From: Torreya grandis
Lineage: Eukaryota; Streptophyta; Pinopsida; Cupressales; Taxaceae
Assembly: GCA_037957365.1 (NCBI GenBank)
Contig: JARHVA010000316.1
Location: 2,820,501-2,884,500 of the forward strand
Reading direction: 5' to 3'
DNA length: 64,000 bases
Position 1 is the stretch's first letter. The number at the start of each line of letters is the position of its first letter. Below are positions 54,454-64,000 of the stretch, piece by piece. Position numbers and translations under genes: made by a program. The notes below the pieces were generated by a model that worked only from the letters and a program-made list of their open reading frames with translations, did not search any database and was not told where the DNA came from.

Positions 54454-57400
54454 TAATCAAATATCTAGTTATTCACATGTTTTGTTTGGCATAGAGAAAT
54501 CTTAAATTTAATAGTTTTATGTGCTATAAATTATTGGTGTCATAGTAAAACTTTGTTTTTTTATGTTTTCACAGACATAAAGTGGTAAAAATTGTTTTTG
54601 GATAAATTGTGTGCCAAATTTTTTATCGACATTTAGAATCACAACCCATGATCCATCATCAAGAAAAAAAACAAAGTTTTTTCACACCACAAAACATATC
54701 ATTTTAGCACATTTCCACTTAGATATAACATAACTTTAATTTTATCAACATCTTTTGTGATTACAATCTACTTAAGATATGTTTCAATTTGATTTACCAA
54801 GTCAATTGCATCATTTAGATTTTCATTGCAGAATTGTAGTACACAAAGACTAGGGTAGGTTTAGTAAAAAAACATGTGATAGTGACCATTTACATGACCA
54901 TAGTTATCTAATTGTCTTGACCTTATGTTGGTTCCCAATTGTACACCACGTACGCTCAGCCTTGCACACTTGAAGAAAATGGCAAATAAAGATGAAAAAC
55001 CCGCTAATATGTCGTTATAGCTAGGGAAGGGTTTAGCATCAAAACTGGATCGAACATAAAAAAATGATTGGGAGACACCAACAAAGGGTATGGTCAGCTC
55101 CCTACTATTTTTGGCTCTCCCTGAACCAAGGTGAGAGGACCTAAGGGGTAGCTTGCTCACATGGAAAGATTCTGCAATTCAACCTCTATGGGGATTTTTG
55201 GCACAAAGAACAACAAATGCAACCTGGGCATAACCAAACTTGTTCAATCCACCCGAGAAGGGTTGTCACACGAAATGAACAAATGCACTAAGTCACATAC
55301 AAGCTACTAAAGACAGATGAGAAAATGACTGCAATCTTTATTCTAGAGAATTTTCAACAACAAAGGGGTTGAATAAAAGATTGCAATGTTGGGCTTCAAA
55401 GCACAAACTGCAAACAAATGTTAAGTATGCAACATTTATGCATCTAAAGGCAAATAACACTCATAATACGCAAAGGATGTATTAGTTGCAAGGTAGGACA
55501 AGTTGGATAAAAATGAAGGGTGGTGTGTTCGAGGTTTTCACATAGTAGGGGTTCTTTTAGCATACATGACATCACTTATTGCAAAGATGCAAAAAATTTA
55601 AATGCAAGCTAAAGGGAACTACCAGGAGTAATTTGCAGTTATTGGTGCCAATGAAATGCAAATACCCAAATGATCCTTGAAATCCTAGAACATACACTGA
55701 AACTAGAATCTCACATGCTTTCTCCCATTGAATCCATAAACCTAGGGTGCCCTAACAAGTTATTCAACAACATATTTCCAAACATAATGCAGAAAGGGAT
55801 TTACAATCTAGATCTAAGCCCAAAATGACAACCAGTAATGAGCATAGAACAAAATGTTCAATCAACAACATTTGCAAAGCATATTACAACACTTTATCAA
55901 CAGAAAATAGCAAGAACCACAAGTATTTTAATTAACTTGAAAGAAAATATTACATACATTAGTGTTTCAAAATGTTGCCATGGGGACAAGCATGGTGAGT
56001 TTGCTCCATGTTGGACAGGGGAGACATATAGACATGGTCTCAGAGCTGTTAATGGTTGTACACTTACAACCACCTTAGCAAGAGAAACAATACACACATA
56101 GCAGTGATCCCAAAACTTTGAAGAGCCCATACTTAGGAAAAAAACAAAGACCAACAACCTCTAGAATAGAAGACAAGCCTTCTATTTATACATTTTTAAC
56201 CCTTTTATAATCTAGGACTACGAGTTGCAATTTTCAAAATTGCAAAATAGCCCTCCAAATTCCGCCAAGATGCTCCCAGCTGCAAAATATTCCTTGCCAC
56301 ACCTGAAATCTTCATCCATTTGCAAGAAAAATCATTGCTCTAACTGCCTCTACAAGGAATGATGAAGACTCACATCAAACCCTTTGATCTCTTGACCAGA
56401 GATGCCCTTTTACGTCGTCTGGAAGGTGATTTTCGTGGTGGAGGCCTGAACAAACTTTGTCATCATGCGCAACTGCTTGGAGATGCTCTTGACCACTTGC
56501 CTGCACAACTGGAACCTTCTGGGTAACCACCTTCCCTCTCATGCACGCCATGTAAAAACTTGCTCTTGCAATGATAGCACGAGAATGCTCCAGTTGTGGT
56601 ATAAACAGAAAATGATCCGCGGTCATTATTGAAAAATATATTCGGGAATGGCCCATAGACCGTCTTATGTGCTTCAAATCATTGCCCGTCCACAAAAGAA
56701 CCGTCAAATTTAGCTTTTAAGCTAAAATTTACCACATATTGACATGTGGCACGCCACATCAAATGCAACTAGGCACTCGTGGGGCTCAAAAGTGACTAGG
56801 CTGCTTAATTGGCTTATTCCAGACACGCGTCACTTTGTCAGGCCATCTTGAAGCCAAATCAAATGTGCACCAACGATCTCATAAGAAGTCCCCAGGCATT
56901 GACCTCATCGTGAGCCATTGATCTTGATTTGGGCCTCTGTTATTATGCCACTTGGCAGCGCCACAGTTTCTCTGCATCCTACACTGTTAGTCCTGTTGGG
57001 CTAGCGCGCTTTTGCCACACGACAGCGCTGCGTTCATTCTGGTCTTTGTTGAAAAGTCCATTCTCATTCAGCACAACCAGATCATCCTCACCCGAGCAAA
57101 CGCATGCCGTTGATCTTTGAAAGATGCACGGGCTTTAATTCTTGGCATGCAGTTGTGCCACTTGTCGTCTTTGCATTTGTTCATAGCTCTGTTGAAAGGT
57201 CCACCACCATCTCACATCGTTGATCTCATTGGCACGGATCAAGCACAGACCGTCAATCTCTATCCACAAGGTTCAGTCCTTTACTCCGCGTCTCGTTGGA
57301 TCTTTGACAGGGTTCCCACGATGGTGATACTTGTCACCGTCTCACTCGTCTCGAGGCTTTGTTGAAACATTAGCCTTCTATGCACCATCGATCAGGATCT

Positions 57401-57725
57401 GTACGCTTTGCAGCATACTGTCAATCGATGGGAACTTGCTCGAACTTTAAATCACGCCCCGTGAGCTCAACACTTATGCTATTCAGGCAAATTTCCTCAA
57501 AGCTTTTAGTCATCGAGAATTTTGTTCCAAGCCATTGTCTTCGGCACTTTTGTGTCGAACATTCTGTAGGGATAATTGTTTCGGACATTTTGTCTGAAAC
57601 AGTTTCCCCGAAGCATTGAACTCTTTCAGACCTTTCACGCAAACATTTGAAAATAGGAACTGGGCTAAAAATTTATGCATTTATACTTAACAAAGGTTCA
57701 ATTGCTTCAGTGCAATTTTGAGCAC

Positions 57726-57780
57726 TAACACCTTACAAGCTAAGCTTTTAACACCTTACAAGCTAAGCTTTTAACACCTT
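57726..57780. repeat. 23-bp tandem repeat
   Basis: TAACACCTTACAAGCTAAGC followed by TTT occurs at 57726-57748 and again at 57749-57771, with a partial third copy to 57780. Confidence 0.9.
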
Positions 57781-57840
57781 AACTAGTTTGTTTTTATTAT
57801 TAGTTTTTCCTATGGTGCATTTTTAATGAATGCTTTTAAC

Positions 57841-57865
57841 ATATATATATATATATATATATATA
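57841..57865. repeat. (AT)n microsatellite
   Basis: Twenty-five bases of uninterrupted AT repeat. Confidence 0.95.
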
Positions 57866-58318
57866 ATCTAAGTCAATCCGACTTCCACATTTTTTTAAAC
57901 TAATAAGAAATATTTTTTAAAATTGTCAAAATGTTTATCTTGAATGTATAGAAGTTTCTTTTGAATTCCTTTAATGTATTTAGTATTTTATTTTTGTGAG
58001 ATCTTTCACTACATGGGAATCTTTTTAATACTCGAGTCATCACCACAATGACTATTTTCAATGAGTAATCATTTCTCTATGACCTTTTAACTTATGATAT
58101 ACATTGGTTAATAATCACAAGACAAGGGGACCTACAAAGCACACAAGTACCTCTAAGCAATTTTTTTTTTCAAATTAAAAAACTAGAAAAGATAACTATT
58201 AATAAATGATCATAAATGTACATATTCTGCTATGCCAAGCTTAGAAACTATTACTCAAAGCCCTGGCATTATACACCAGAGAGATCATCTCACGAAAAAG
58301 CCTCATTATGAGTTAAGA

Positions 58319-59135
58319 TTAATCCAGAGCTAGAATTTGACTCGCTTTAACTTGTACTTTAGACGACCACCATTTCAATGGAGGTCCATAACACATAATA
58401 TTACTATTATCAAGAGCCCAATTAGCCAACGCATCCGCCACTTTATTTTGCTGGCAAGGGACATGACTAAAGTGGCAAGTTTCAAATTTACTTTTCATCC
58501 TTTGGACTTTTTCCACCTCCCGTAAGATATGCCAATTGCTAGCCTTTTCCTTTGTTGGGCTCGTTAGAATGTTAATGATAATTAATGAGTCTGATTCCAC
58601 CTGTATCCTTGTCCAACCCACTTTCAATGCTTCTTGAAGGCCTTTAGCGACAGCGCTAACTTCAGCCAAATTATTAGTAGCAATTCCCAGCATTTCTGAA
58701 AATAAAAAGACAAAATAACCATCTGATGCTCTTCCTATCCCCCCTATACTGGCATTTCTTGGATTCCCTTTGGAGGCCCTATTTGTATAAAGCTTACCCA
58801 CCCCAGAAGGGGGTTTTATCCATTTACCACTATGTTGATCCTTTCTCCTTGTTGAGCAATCCAATTGAACACTCCTAGGTCTTTCAATATGTAGCATTCT
58901 TAATAAGTTTAGCCATTTAGGAGATAGCTCTTTGGGAATTTGTATTTTATATTTAATGGTTTTAACTATATTTCTCCGAGTCTTTTCCCAAATAAAGAAA
59001 ATATCCCTACTTTACTGCTGAAAAACTCTTCTATTCTTCACTTTCCAAAGATTCCATAACAAAAGTGTAATCCCACTCCATTAAACTTGCAAAAAAATTT
59101 CCTCTTTTTTGATGTGATTACCCCATTCTCGAAAC
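58319..59135 (-). pseudogene. LINE ORF2 C-terminus with RNase H domain
   Basis: The frame 58319-58897 encodes L-Y-T-N-R-A-S-K-G-N-P-R-N-A-S-I-G-G-I-G, then N-N-L-A-E-V-S-A-V, V-E-S-D-S-L-I-I-I-N and N-K-V-A-D-A-L-A-N-W. This is the type-1 RNase H (RVT_3-like) module found at the end of several plant LINEs. The first catalytic Asp is Asn (T-N-R instead of T-D-G). Upstream sequence to 59135 continues the LINE in broken frames (W-S-G-I-T-L-L-L-W-N). The element is interrupted at 59136 by a plus-strand LINE insertion. Confidence 0.8.
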
Positions 59136-59649
59136 GGTTCCTCCAAGTGCGGAGATCAAGGTTGTGTACAAAGGCATGCAGGAGGCTTTGAAAAGTGGTT
59201 GGCAAAACATTCAAATTGAATCGGATTCCAAAGTGATTGTTAGCTTGTTATCTGATTCAGAAGAAGGCCACAGTCCAAATTGGCAGATGGCGAGGGGTTT
59301 GGAAAATAAGAAGACTGCAGGAACAGTTTCAAGCAGTGCATTTTAGCCATATTCCCCAAGAATGAAATATAGTGGTAGATAGGTTGGCTAATTGATCCCT
59401 GGACAATCATAATCTTATGTGCTATGGACCGCCACCTATATGGTGATCCAACAAAATCCAGGAAGACATGAGGAACATTTTAAACTCAGATTCTTTATAA
59501 TGAGTGCTTCTATTGGTTGTTTCTTGTATACTACTCAAGCTTGGACAAATAGTTTTCAAGCATGGCATAGTAGAATTTATAATTTTGATTTATATCTAAT
59601 ATGATTGTGGTTCTATTTTTATTTTATTTTTTAAATGGTTCCTCCAAGT
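59136..59649 (+). mobile_element. 5'-truncated LINE insertion with 13-bp target duplication
   Basis: GGTTCCTCCAAGT occurs at 59136-59148 and 59637-59649. Between them, 59149-59636 (488 bp) encodes on the plus strand the second half of the same kind of RNase H (G-M-Q-E-A-L-K-S-G-W, I-E-S-D-S-K-V-I-V-S). The usual C-Y-G-P-P-P-I-W tail and an A/T-rich 3' end follow. A long duplication, opposite orientation and abrupt start in mid-domain are the marks of target-primed reverse transcription with 5' truncation. Confidence 0.9.
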
Positions 59650-61035
59650 ACTTCATACCTGAATTCGGGATATCAAATAACCTAGCTAAACTGCTGCCAC
59701 AACCAATTAGTAACCGGACATTCTACAAAACGTTCTTCCTTCTCCAAACACATCTCACATCTAAATGGGCCATATAAACCTCTCTTCATTAACCTATCTC
59801 CAATTAGAACTCTTTTCCTTAATAGCAACCAAACAAAAAAGCTGACTTTGGGCCATAAAACTTCCTGCCACAAATGTTTTAATGTCCTTTAGCGGATGGG
59901 GAGTAGTTTTGCTAATCAAAGCATATCCATCTGAGACAGAGTAACACCCTGTAGATTCATTTCCCCACCCTATATCATCAGGCCTTTCTCAGGTTGAAAG
60001 AGTTCTTGACTGTAAAATACTTTCAACCACCTATTTTTTATCCTCCCTTAATCTAACTGGGCATTCTTCCATTGGGATCCAATGTTTTCCAACACCCCAT
60101 TGATATCGACCAAGTTTACAATACTTAGCCACCTTCATCCATCCTTGTGCATGAAGGTTTTCCATAACCGGTTGCATATCAAGAAATTGAGATATGATAG
60201 GCAATTGGCCATCCCATGAATTTGTCTAGAATTCTACTATTTTCCCATTGTAACTATCCAGAAAATTTGTTTCTTTATGATCTCTTCTATTCTCAACACC
60301 AAAAGAACTAGGGAACCCTTGGACAATAGAGCTAGTCTAATTATCTGCTCCAGTGGATTATTTTCTAAATACTTTGCTCTAATATTAAGGGCCCATAACT
60401 CATCCAGTCCTGCCAATAACCTCCAATGCAATTTGGCTACTATGCTCTATTATGTTGTATGAAAGATTGAAACCCAAGTCCACCCTCCTTTTTTGGCTAA
60501 CAAAGAGCTTCCCATTTCACTAAAGACCATTTCCTTTTCGCCTGAAGTCCACTCCATAGGAATATTAGAGAGATAGACTCCAGTTGATTCAATATTCCTA
60601 TGGGAATGTTCAAGATAGAGGCAACATAAATGGGCACAGCTTTAAGAATGGTCTTAACCACCTAAGGATAGCCATCGATTCATCCATTTCTGTAATTTAG
60701 CTTTCACTTTATTTATTAGCCAATTCCATTCCTTTAATTTCCTTTTTGCTAATGGAACTCCCAAATAAGTGATTGGTAGCAGACCTTTTCTAAATTTAAA
60801 TTTGTCCAAAATCATCATTTCCTGTCTCTGAGAACAATGGTGAAAAATAATTCTAGACCTGTCTTCATTTATCAATTGTCCTATAGCTCTAGAAAATACC
60901 TGGAGAATCTTTTGCAATTTTGAGGCCTCCATCTGAGTGGCCTTTCCTAAAAGAGTAGAATCATCCACAAACTGTGAGTGATTGGGCTCACTCCCTTGGC
61001 CAGTTGTATACCCTCAACATTTTATCTTTACGTGC
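59650..61035 (-). pseudogene. LINE ORF2: RT palm end, thumb and zinc-finger region
   Basis: In minus-strand order: Q-F-V-D-D-S-T-L-L-G with the F-V-D-D catalytic box at 60960-60971; Y-L-G-V-P-L-A-K-R-K (60654-60968 frame); the post-RT region (60237-60431, L-H-W-R-L-L-A-G-L-D-E); and the zf-RVT part (59682-59873, F-R-C-E-M-C-L-E-K-E-E...V-E-C-P). It reads on into 58319-59135 once the inserted LINE is removed. The upstream RT is missing because the hAT element starts at about 61040. Confidence 0.8.
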
Positions 61036-61060
61036 TCTAGTCCATAGAAGGAATAACCGG

Positions 61061-61163
61061 CGAGTAACCACCAATTGGTCGGTTACTCGTTGGGATTTTC
61101 CTTCGGCGAATAACTGTCACTCGTAACCGCCTAAGTATTACGGAAAAAAATGACAGGCGAGTA
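61061..61163. promoter_or_regulatory. Subterminal palindromic GAGTAACC sites of the hAT element
   Basis: CGAGTAACC, then ACCAATTGGTC, then GGTTACTCG at 61061-61089 forms a near-perfect palindrome with a palindromic centre (ACCAATTGGT). GGCGAATAACTGTCACTCG (about 61104-61122), GTAACCGCC and GGCGAGTAACCGCAGTTACG (about 61153-61172) repeat the motif. Multiple short inverted copies near an end fit transposase binding sites; this role is inference. Confidence 0.55.
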
Positions 61164-61776
61164 ACCGCAGTTACGCCCTGGACTGTGAAACGCGTCTCCC
61201 ACACGAAAAGAACATAGGCAGCACATGAAAATGCGTAGCAGAACCCCCAAACGCTCCTCAAACACGGTAAAAACGTGAATTCGAGTCTTATTAATACAAC
61301 ACACCTCCTCACTCTTCACTCACAAGATTTGGAGCGTTCTAAGGCGGATTGAGAAGATTTGAGCAAAAAATTTCCAGGTTATTTCATTTTTTTATTTTTA
61401 TTTTTTATTTTTTATAAATTTTTCAAGCATAGAATTGAATTCTAAATAAATTGAAAACATGTTAGAGACATATTTGGGATGATTTGCATAAAAATTTTAG
61501 GCATTCCATTTTAAATGCATGCATTCCATGAATTTCCGTCAAATTCCATGCAATTTTAAAATTTCCAAGCATGTAAATTAATTCTAATTCAATTGAAAAC
61601 ATGTTTGGTACATATTTGTGATGCTTAGTATACGAATTTGATCATTAAAATTGTAAATCGTAAATGCATTTAAGTTTCCATTTTATAGTTTACAACTTTA
61701 CATTGTACAATTATCATTTATTTATTGTATTTTAATTAATATTTTGTATTTAATCATTAATGTTTTTATTTTTTTA

Positions 61777-63381
61777 ATTTTTTATGTTGATTTTTTGTTT
61801 TTTTTTTTTAAACTACTACTTTAAATTAATCAAAAAAGCTTATGTACAAATTCTTCCATGCCAAGCATGGAAGTTGTTAGCCATATCAGAAGCTTGATAA
61901 ACATTACAACCAATATTCCTATTCATTAGGCAGAATCTAAATTAAGAATTGTCCTAATAGCTTCTTGAATCTTATTAGACCACCACAAAGGAGGTGGTCC
62001 ATAGCAAAGGATATCATCATTATTGTCCAAGGTCCAATTCACTAATCCATCTGCAACTTTATTCTGCTGTCGACGAATATGTTTGAAAAGAATTTGCCGA
62101 AAGGTATGCTGCAATTTCTAGATTTGATCAATTTCTTTTGCAAGTCGCCAATTGGGAGGATTTCCATTATTTGAGTTACTAAGTAAATTCATCATGATTT
62201 TGGAATCAGATTGAACCTTGATCTTTTGCCATCCTATTCTAATAGCTTCTTTCATTCCTCTACGAATAGCTATTATTTCAACCAGATTATTCGTAGAGAT
62301 ACCCATATTTTCCTCAAAGATAAAGCATACCTCTCCGTGTCTAGTACGCCCAATTCCTCCCATAGCTGTTCTCCCAGGATTGCCCCTTGATGCACCATTA
62401 GTATTAAGAATGCCATGATAATCATTCATATCCTTTTCTGAAACATTATTTTGTTTTTTTATCTTTGCATGAAAGCGAGGCATAGTAGCCTCCTTAGGAT
62501 CTAAAGAAAGTTGTTTGTAAATATAATCCCATTGTGGAGTTGCTTGAGCAGGAAGCGATATCTTATGTTTAAGGCTTTCAATGAAATTGGATTTAATTGT
62601 TTCCCAAACATATATAGCTTCTCTTCTGTTTTGTCTGAATATTCTATCCTTCCATATATTCCATAACAGAAGGGAAATGCCACTCCACACAGCAGGAAGC
62701 ATATCTTGTCCTTTAGGTATGGCTACCTTCCATATGCCCATAACATTTGCAAGGGATTCACATCTGTTCCATTGAATCTCAAATACCAAAACCAGTTGTT
62801 GTCATAAGGGCATTACCCATGGGCATTGAAAGAAAACATGATCTATAGTTTCCTCCTCTTGAGTACAAAGCTCGCATCTAAATGGGCCACAAATTCCTCT
62901 CTTTTTAAGCCTTTCCCCCGTAAGGATTCTTTTGTGTGAGAAGCCAAAGAAAGAAACTTACCTTGGGCCATAACCCTGGCTGCCATATATGCTTAAACAA
63001 GGTTTGATCAGGATACAGTTGTGGTTTCATTAAAACATTATATCCTATAGATACCTCATATCTTCCAGAAGAGCTACCTCCAAATCCAATTTCATCTTGC
63101 TCAGAAGAGAAAAGAAGAGCTCGATCTCTCAAAATTTGGTTTAATAAAATCTGTGGTTCTTGAGCAATCCTTATAGGCCATTCTAATATAGGAATCCAAT
63201 CATTTTCATCTCCCCAGGGTCGAATTGTTGGTTGAATATACTTTACTATCTTAATCCAGCCCTGTGCTTGCATATTCTCCATTATTGATTGACGCTAAGG
63301 ATAGAGTGTAATAATTGGGGATTTTTCATCCCAAGAATCAGTCCAAAAGTTTGCTAATTGGCCATTTTTTATGTTGATTTT
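61777..63381 (-). mobile_element. 5'-truncated LINE with 18-bp target duplication
   Basis: ATTTTTTATGTTGATTTT is present at 61777-61794 and 63364-63381. The insert 61795-63363 begins on the plus strand with a T-run (61797-61810), the reversed poly(A) tail, and encodes a LINE ORF2 C-terminus on the minus strand. The long duplication, tail and truncation are textbook target-primed reverse transcription. It sits in the leader of the hAT element. Confidence 0.93.
61926..63282 (-). pseudogene. LINE ORF2 C-terminus: zf-RVT and RNase H
   Basis: Frame 62905-63282 carries G-R-Y-E-V-S-I-G-Y-N-V-L and W-P-K-V-S-F-F-L-W-L-L; in a shifted frame near 62840-62890 F-R-C-E-L-C-T-Q-E-E-E-T-I-D-H-V gives the zinc site. 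Frame 62118-62789 has W-S-G-I-S-L-L-L-W-N-I-W and the RNase H with L-N-T-N-G-A-S-R-G-N-P-G, N-N-L-V-E-I-I-A-I and V-Q-S-D-S-K-I-M-M; it finishes in 61926-62114 (N-K-V-A-D-G-L-V-N-W). The first RNase H Asp is Asn, as in the copy at 58319. It is the same LINE family as 58319-61035. Confidence 0.82.
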
Positions 63382-63416
63382 AGCATTGCTTTGTTTTGTT
63401 TATCCATTAGCAAGCA

Positions 63417-64000
63417 ATGGCATCCACTAGTGCATCAGGGTCAAATTCAATCAGTGGTAGCCAAGCAGCTCCCCCCCATGCTCGAACAGTTGCATGGAAA
63501 TATGCTACGCGGGTTAGAATGTCTCAGGTGATTTCGATTTGCAACTTTTGTTCGAAGCGGATGTCAGGAGGCATCAATCGCTTGAAGTACCATCTTTCAT
63601 GCATTCATTGTCGTGATGTTACGCCTTGTCCCAATGTCACTGAAGACGCAAAATGAGAGATGATAGTGGAGCTTGCTTATTGGATGAAAAGAAAGTAGAG
63701 AGGGCAAGAATGCAAGCAGCCCTAGCAGCGACCATTGGTGGGGCATCAGCAGAGGAAGAAGCGGCGATGATAACAGAGATGTGGGCTCTAGTGGTAGTCC
63801 ACGCAAGCGCCATGCCCATGGTACATCTACAAGACCTTCAACTCAGTTACACCCCTTTGTGCCTAGAAACACTCCAGGGGCACAACCTTCACTCAAAGCT
63901 ATAGGATGGAACAAACAGGCACATGCAAAAGCAGATAAAGCATGCTCAAATTTTTGGTACTTCAACAACCTTTCCTTCAACGTGGCAAGAAACCCGAACT
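63417..64000 (+). pseudogene. hAT transposase N-terminus with BED zinc finger (partial)
   Basis: An ATG at 63417 starts a frame with a Ser/Gly-rich leader. A BED finger follows: A-W-K-Y-A-T, then I-C-N-F-C-S-K-R-M-S-G-G, then L-K-Y-H-L-S, with the C-x2-C and H positions for zinc. A TGA at 63654-63656 stands where related proteins have Arg, so it looks like a CGA to TGA decay. Protein-like sequence continues in other frames to the window end, where S-N-F-W-Y-F-N-N-L-S-F-N-V-A-R resembles the N-terminal catalytic-domain entry of hAT transposases. The enzyme would cut and paste the element. Confidence 0.7.

Larger units (their letters stand above)
54458..58250. other. No gene recognised
   Basis: Several 60-110 codon frames exist (for example 54861-55160 minus and 56375-56707 minus), but none has a recognisable domain and all fit chance. 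Between about 56940 and 57420 the phrases GCCACTT..CAG, GTTGATCT and TCTGTTGAAAGGTCCA recur in degenerate form, suggesting an old repeat array. Sequence near 55330-55390 (ATTTTCAACAACAAAGGGG, GGTTGAATAAAAGATTGCAA) may come from a decayed LTR. Confidence 0.4.
61040..64000 (+). mobile_element. hAT-type DNA transposon, 5' part, cut by the window end
   Basis: It interrupts the LINE RT frame at about 61035. The first 150 bases carry GCGAGTAACC/GGTTACTCG motifs in both orientations, like the subterminal transposase sites of hAT elements. A leader follows, and the BED-finger transposase gene begins at 63417. The left terminal repeat and 8-bp duplication were not resolved, and the right end is outside the window. 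A LINE (61795-63363) is inserted in the leader. Confidence 0.6.

Noticed and set aside
56375..56707. 110-codon minus-strand ORF as a host gene
   Set aside because: No motif, no splice partner and no neighbouring exon; its length is within chance in this region.
1..64000. tRNA, rRNA, CRISPR, bacterial operons or plasmid features
   Set aside because: None was seen. The direct repeats present are LTRs, MITEs, LINE tails or microsatellites, and the gene style is plant nuclear.

Overview
The window reads as intergenic or intronic DNA from a large, repeat-dominated seed-plant nuclear genome. A gymnosperm such as a conifer is plausible but is inferred only from the density and age of nested retroelements; no species marker was recognised. 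Nearly every recognisable coding stretch belongs to a transposable element and almost all are broken by stops and frameshifts. No rRNA, tRNA, CRISPR array or bacterial-style operon was seen. One short candidate host-gene 3' end (two spliceable exons on the minus strand, 29032-29094 and 29499-29620) is the only likely non-transposon gene.

Layout. 1-3213: end of an LTR element cut by the window edge, with an LTR at 1748-3213. 3214-4693 and about 23420-24290: one unidentified degraded plus-strand coding region, split apart by later insertions. 4694-23239: an 18.5 kb minus-strand Ty3/gypsy element of non-chromoviral type with LTRs, PBS, PPT, gag, protease, RT, RNase H and integrase. It also carries extra open reading frames both upstream of gag (21393-22210) and downstream of integrase (5744-7192 plus 10753-12133). 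Two younger elements sit inside it: a complete non-autonomous GAG-only LTR element (7193-10752) and a probable solo LTR (19824-21242). In both cases removing the insert rejoins the interrupted reading frame.

23240-33390: fragments of a LINE family whose 3' ends carry a (TTTC)n tail, a hAT-like MITE with a perfect 8-bp target duplication (24494-24812), an LTR remnant with a PBS (to 25258), a second MITE-like family (about 25917-26810), the candidate host exons, and a plus-strand LINE fragment (about 30800-32446). 33390-41815: a minus-strand LINE (ORF1 near 40130-41640, endonuclease near 34690-35333) invaded by MITEs and by a 3.6 kb LTR element with a perfect GAAAG duplication (36104-39746). 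That LTR element keeps only the last pol codons of a chromovirus and otherwise carries an unidentified non-retroviral reading frame.

41826-54453: another (TTTC)n LINE with a MITE insertion, then a plus-strand LINE interrupted by a full plus-strand chromovirus (46556-52772). 54458-58250: no clear genes. 58319-61035: a minus-strand LINE with RT, zinc-finger and RNase H parts, carrying a 5'-truncated LINE insertion with a 13-bp duplication. About 61040-64000: the 5' part of a hAT transposon with subterminal palindromes and a BED-finger transposase start, split by a LINE with an 18-bp duplication.

The most interesting theme is a set of LTR elements sharing the same TGTAATRTCC LTR start and, in two or three cases, the same chromovirus pol-tail and PPT while their interiors differ: one autonomous gag-pol copy, one carrying unidentified cargo, and one cut by the window edge. 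Boundaries given to the base were set by reading terminal TG/CA, target duplications and matching copies by eye; everything marked 'about' is approximate.
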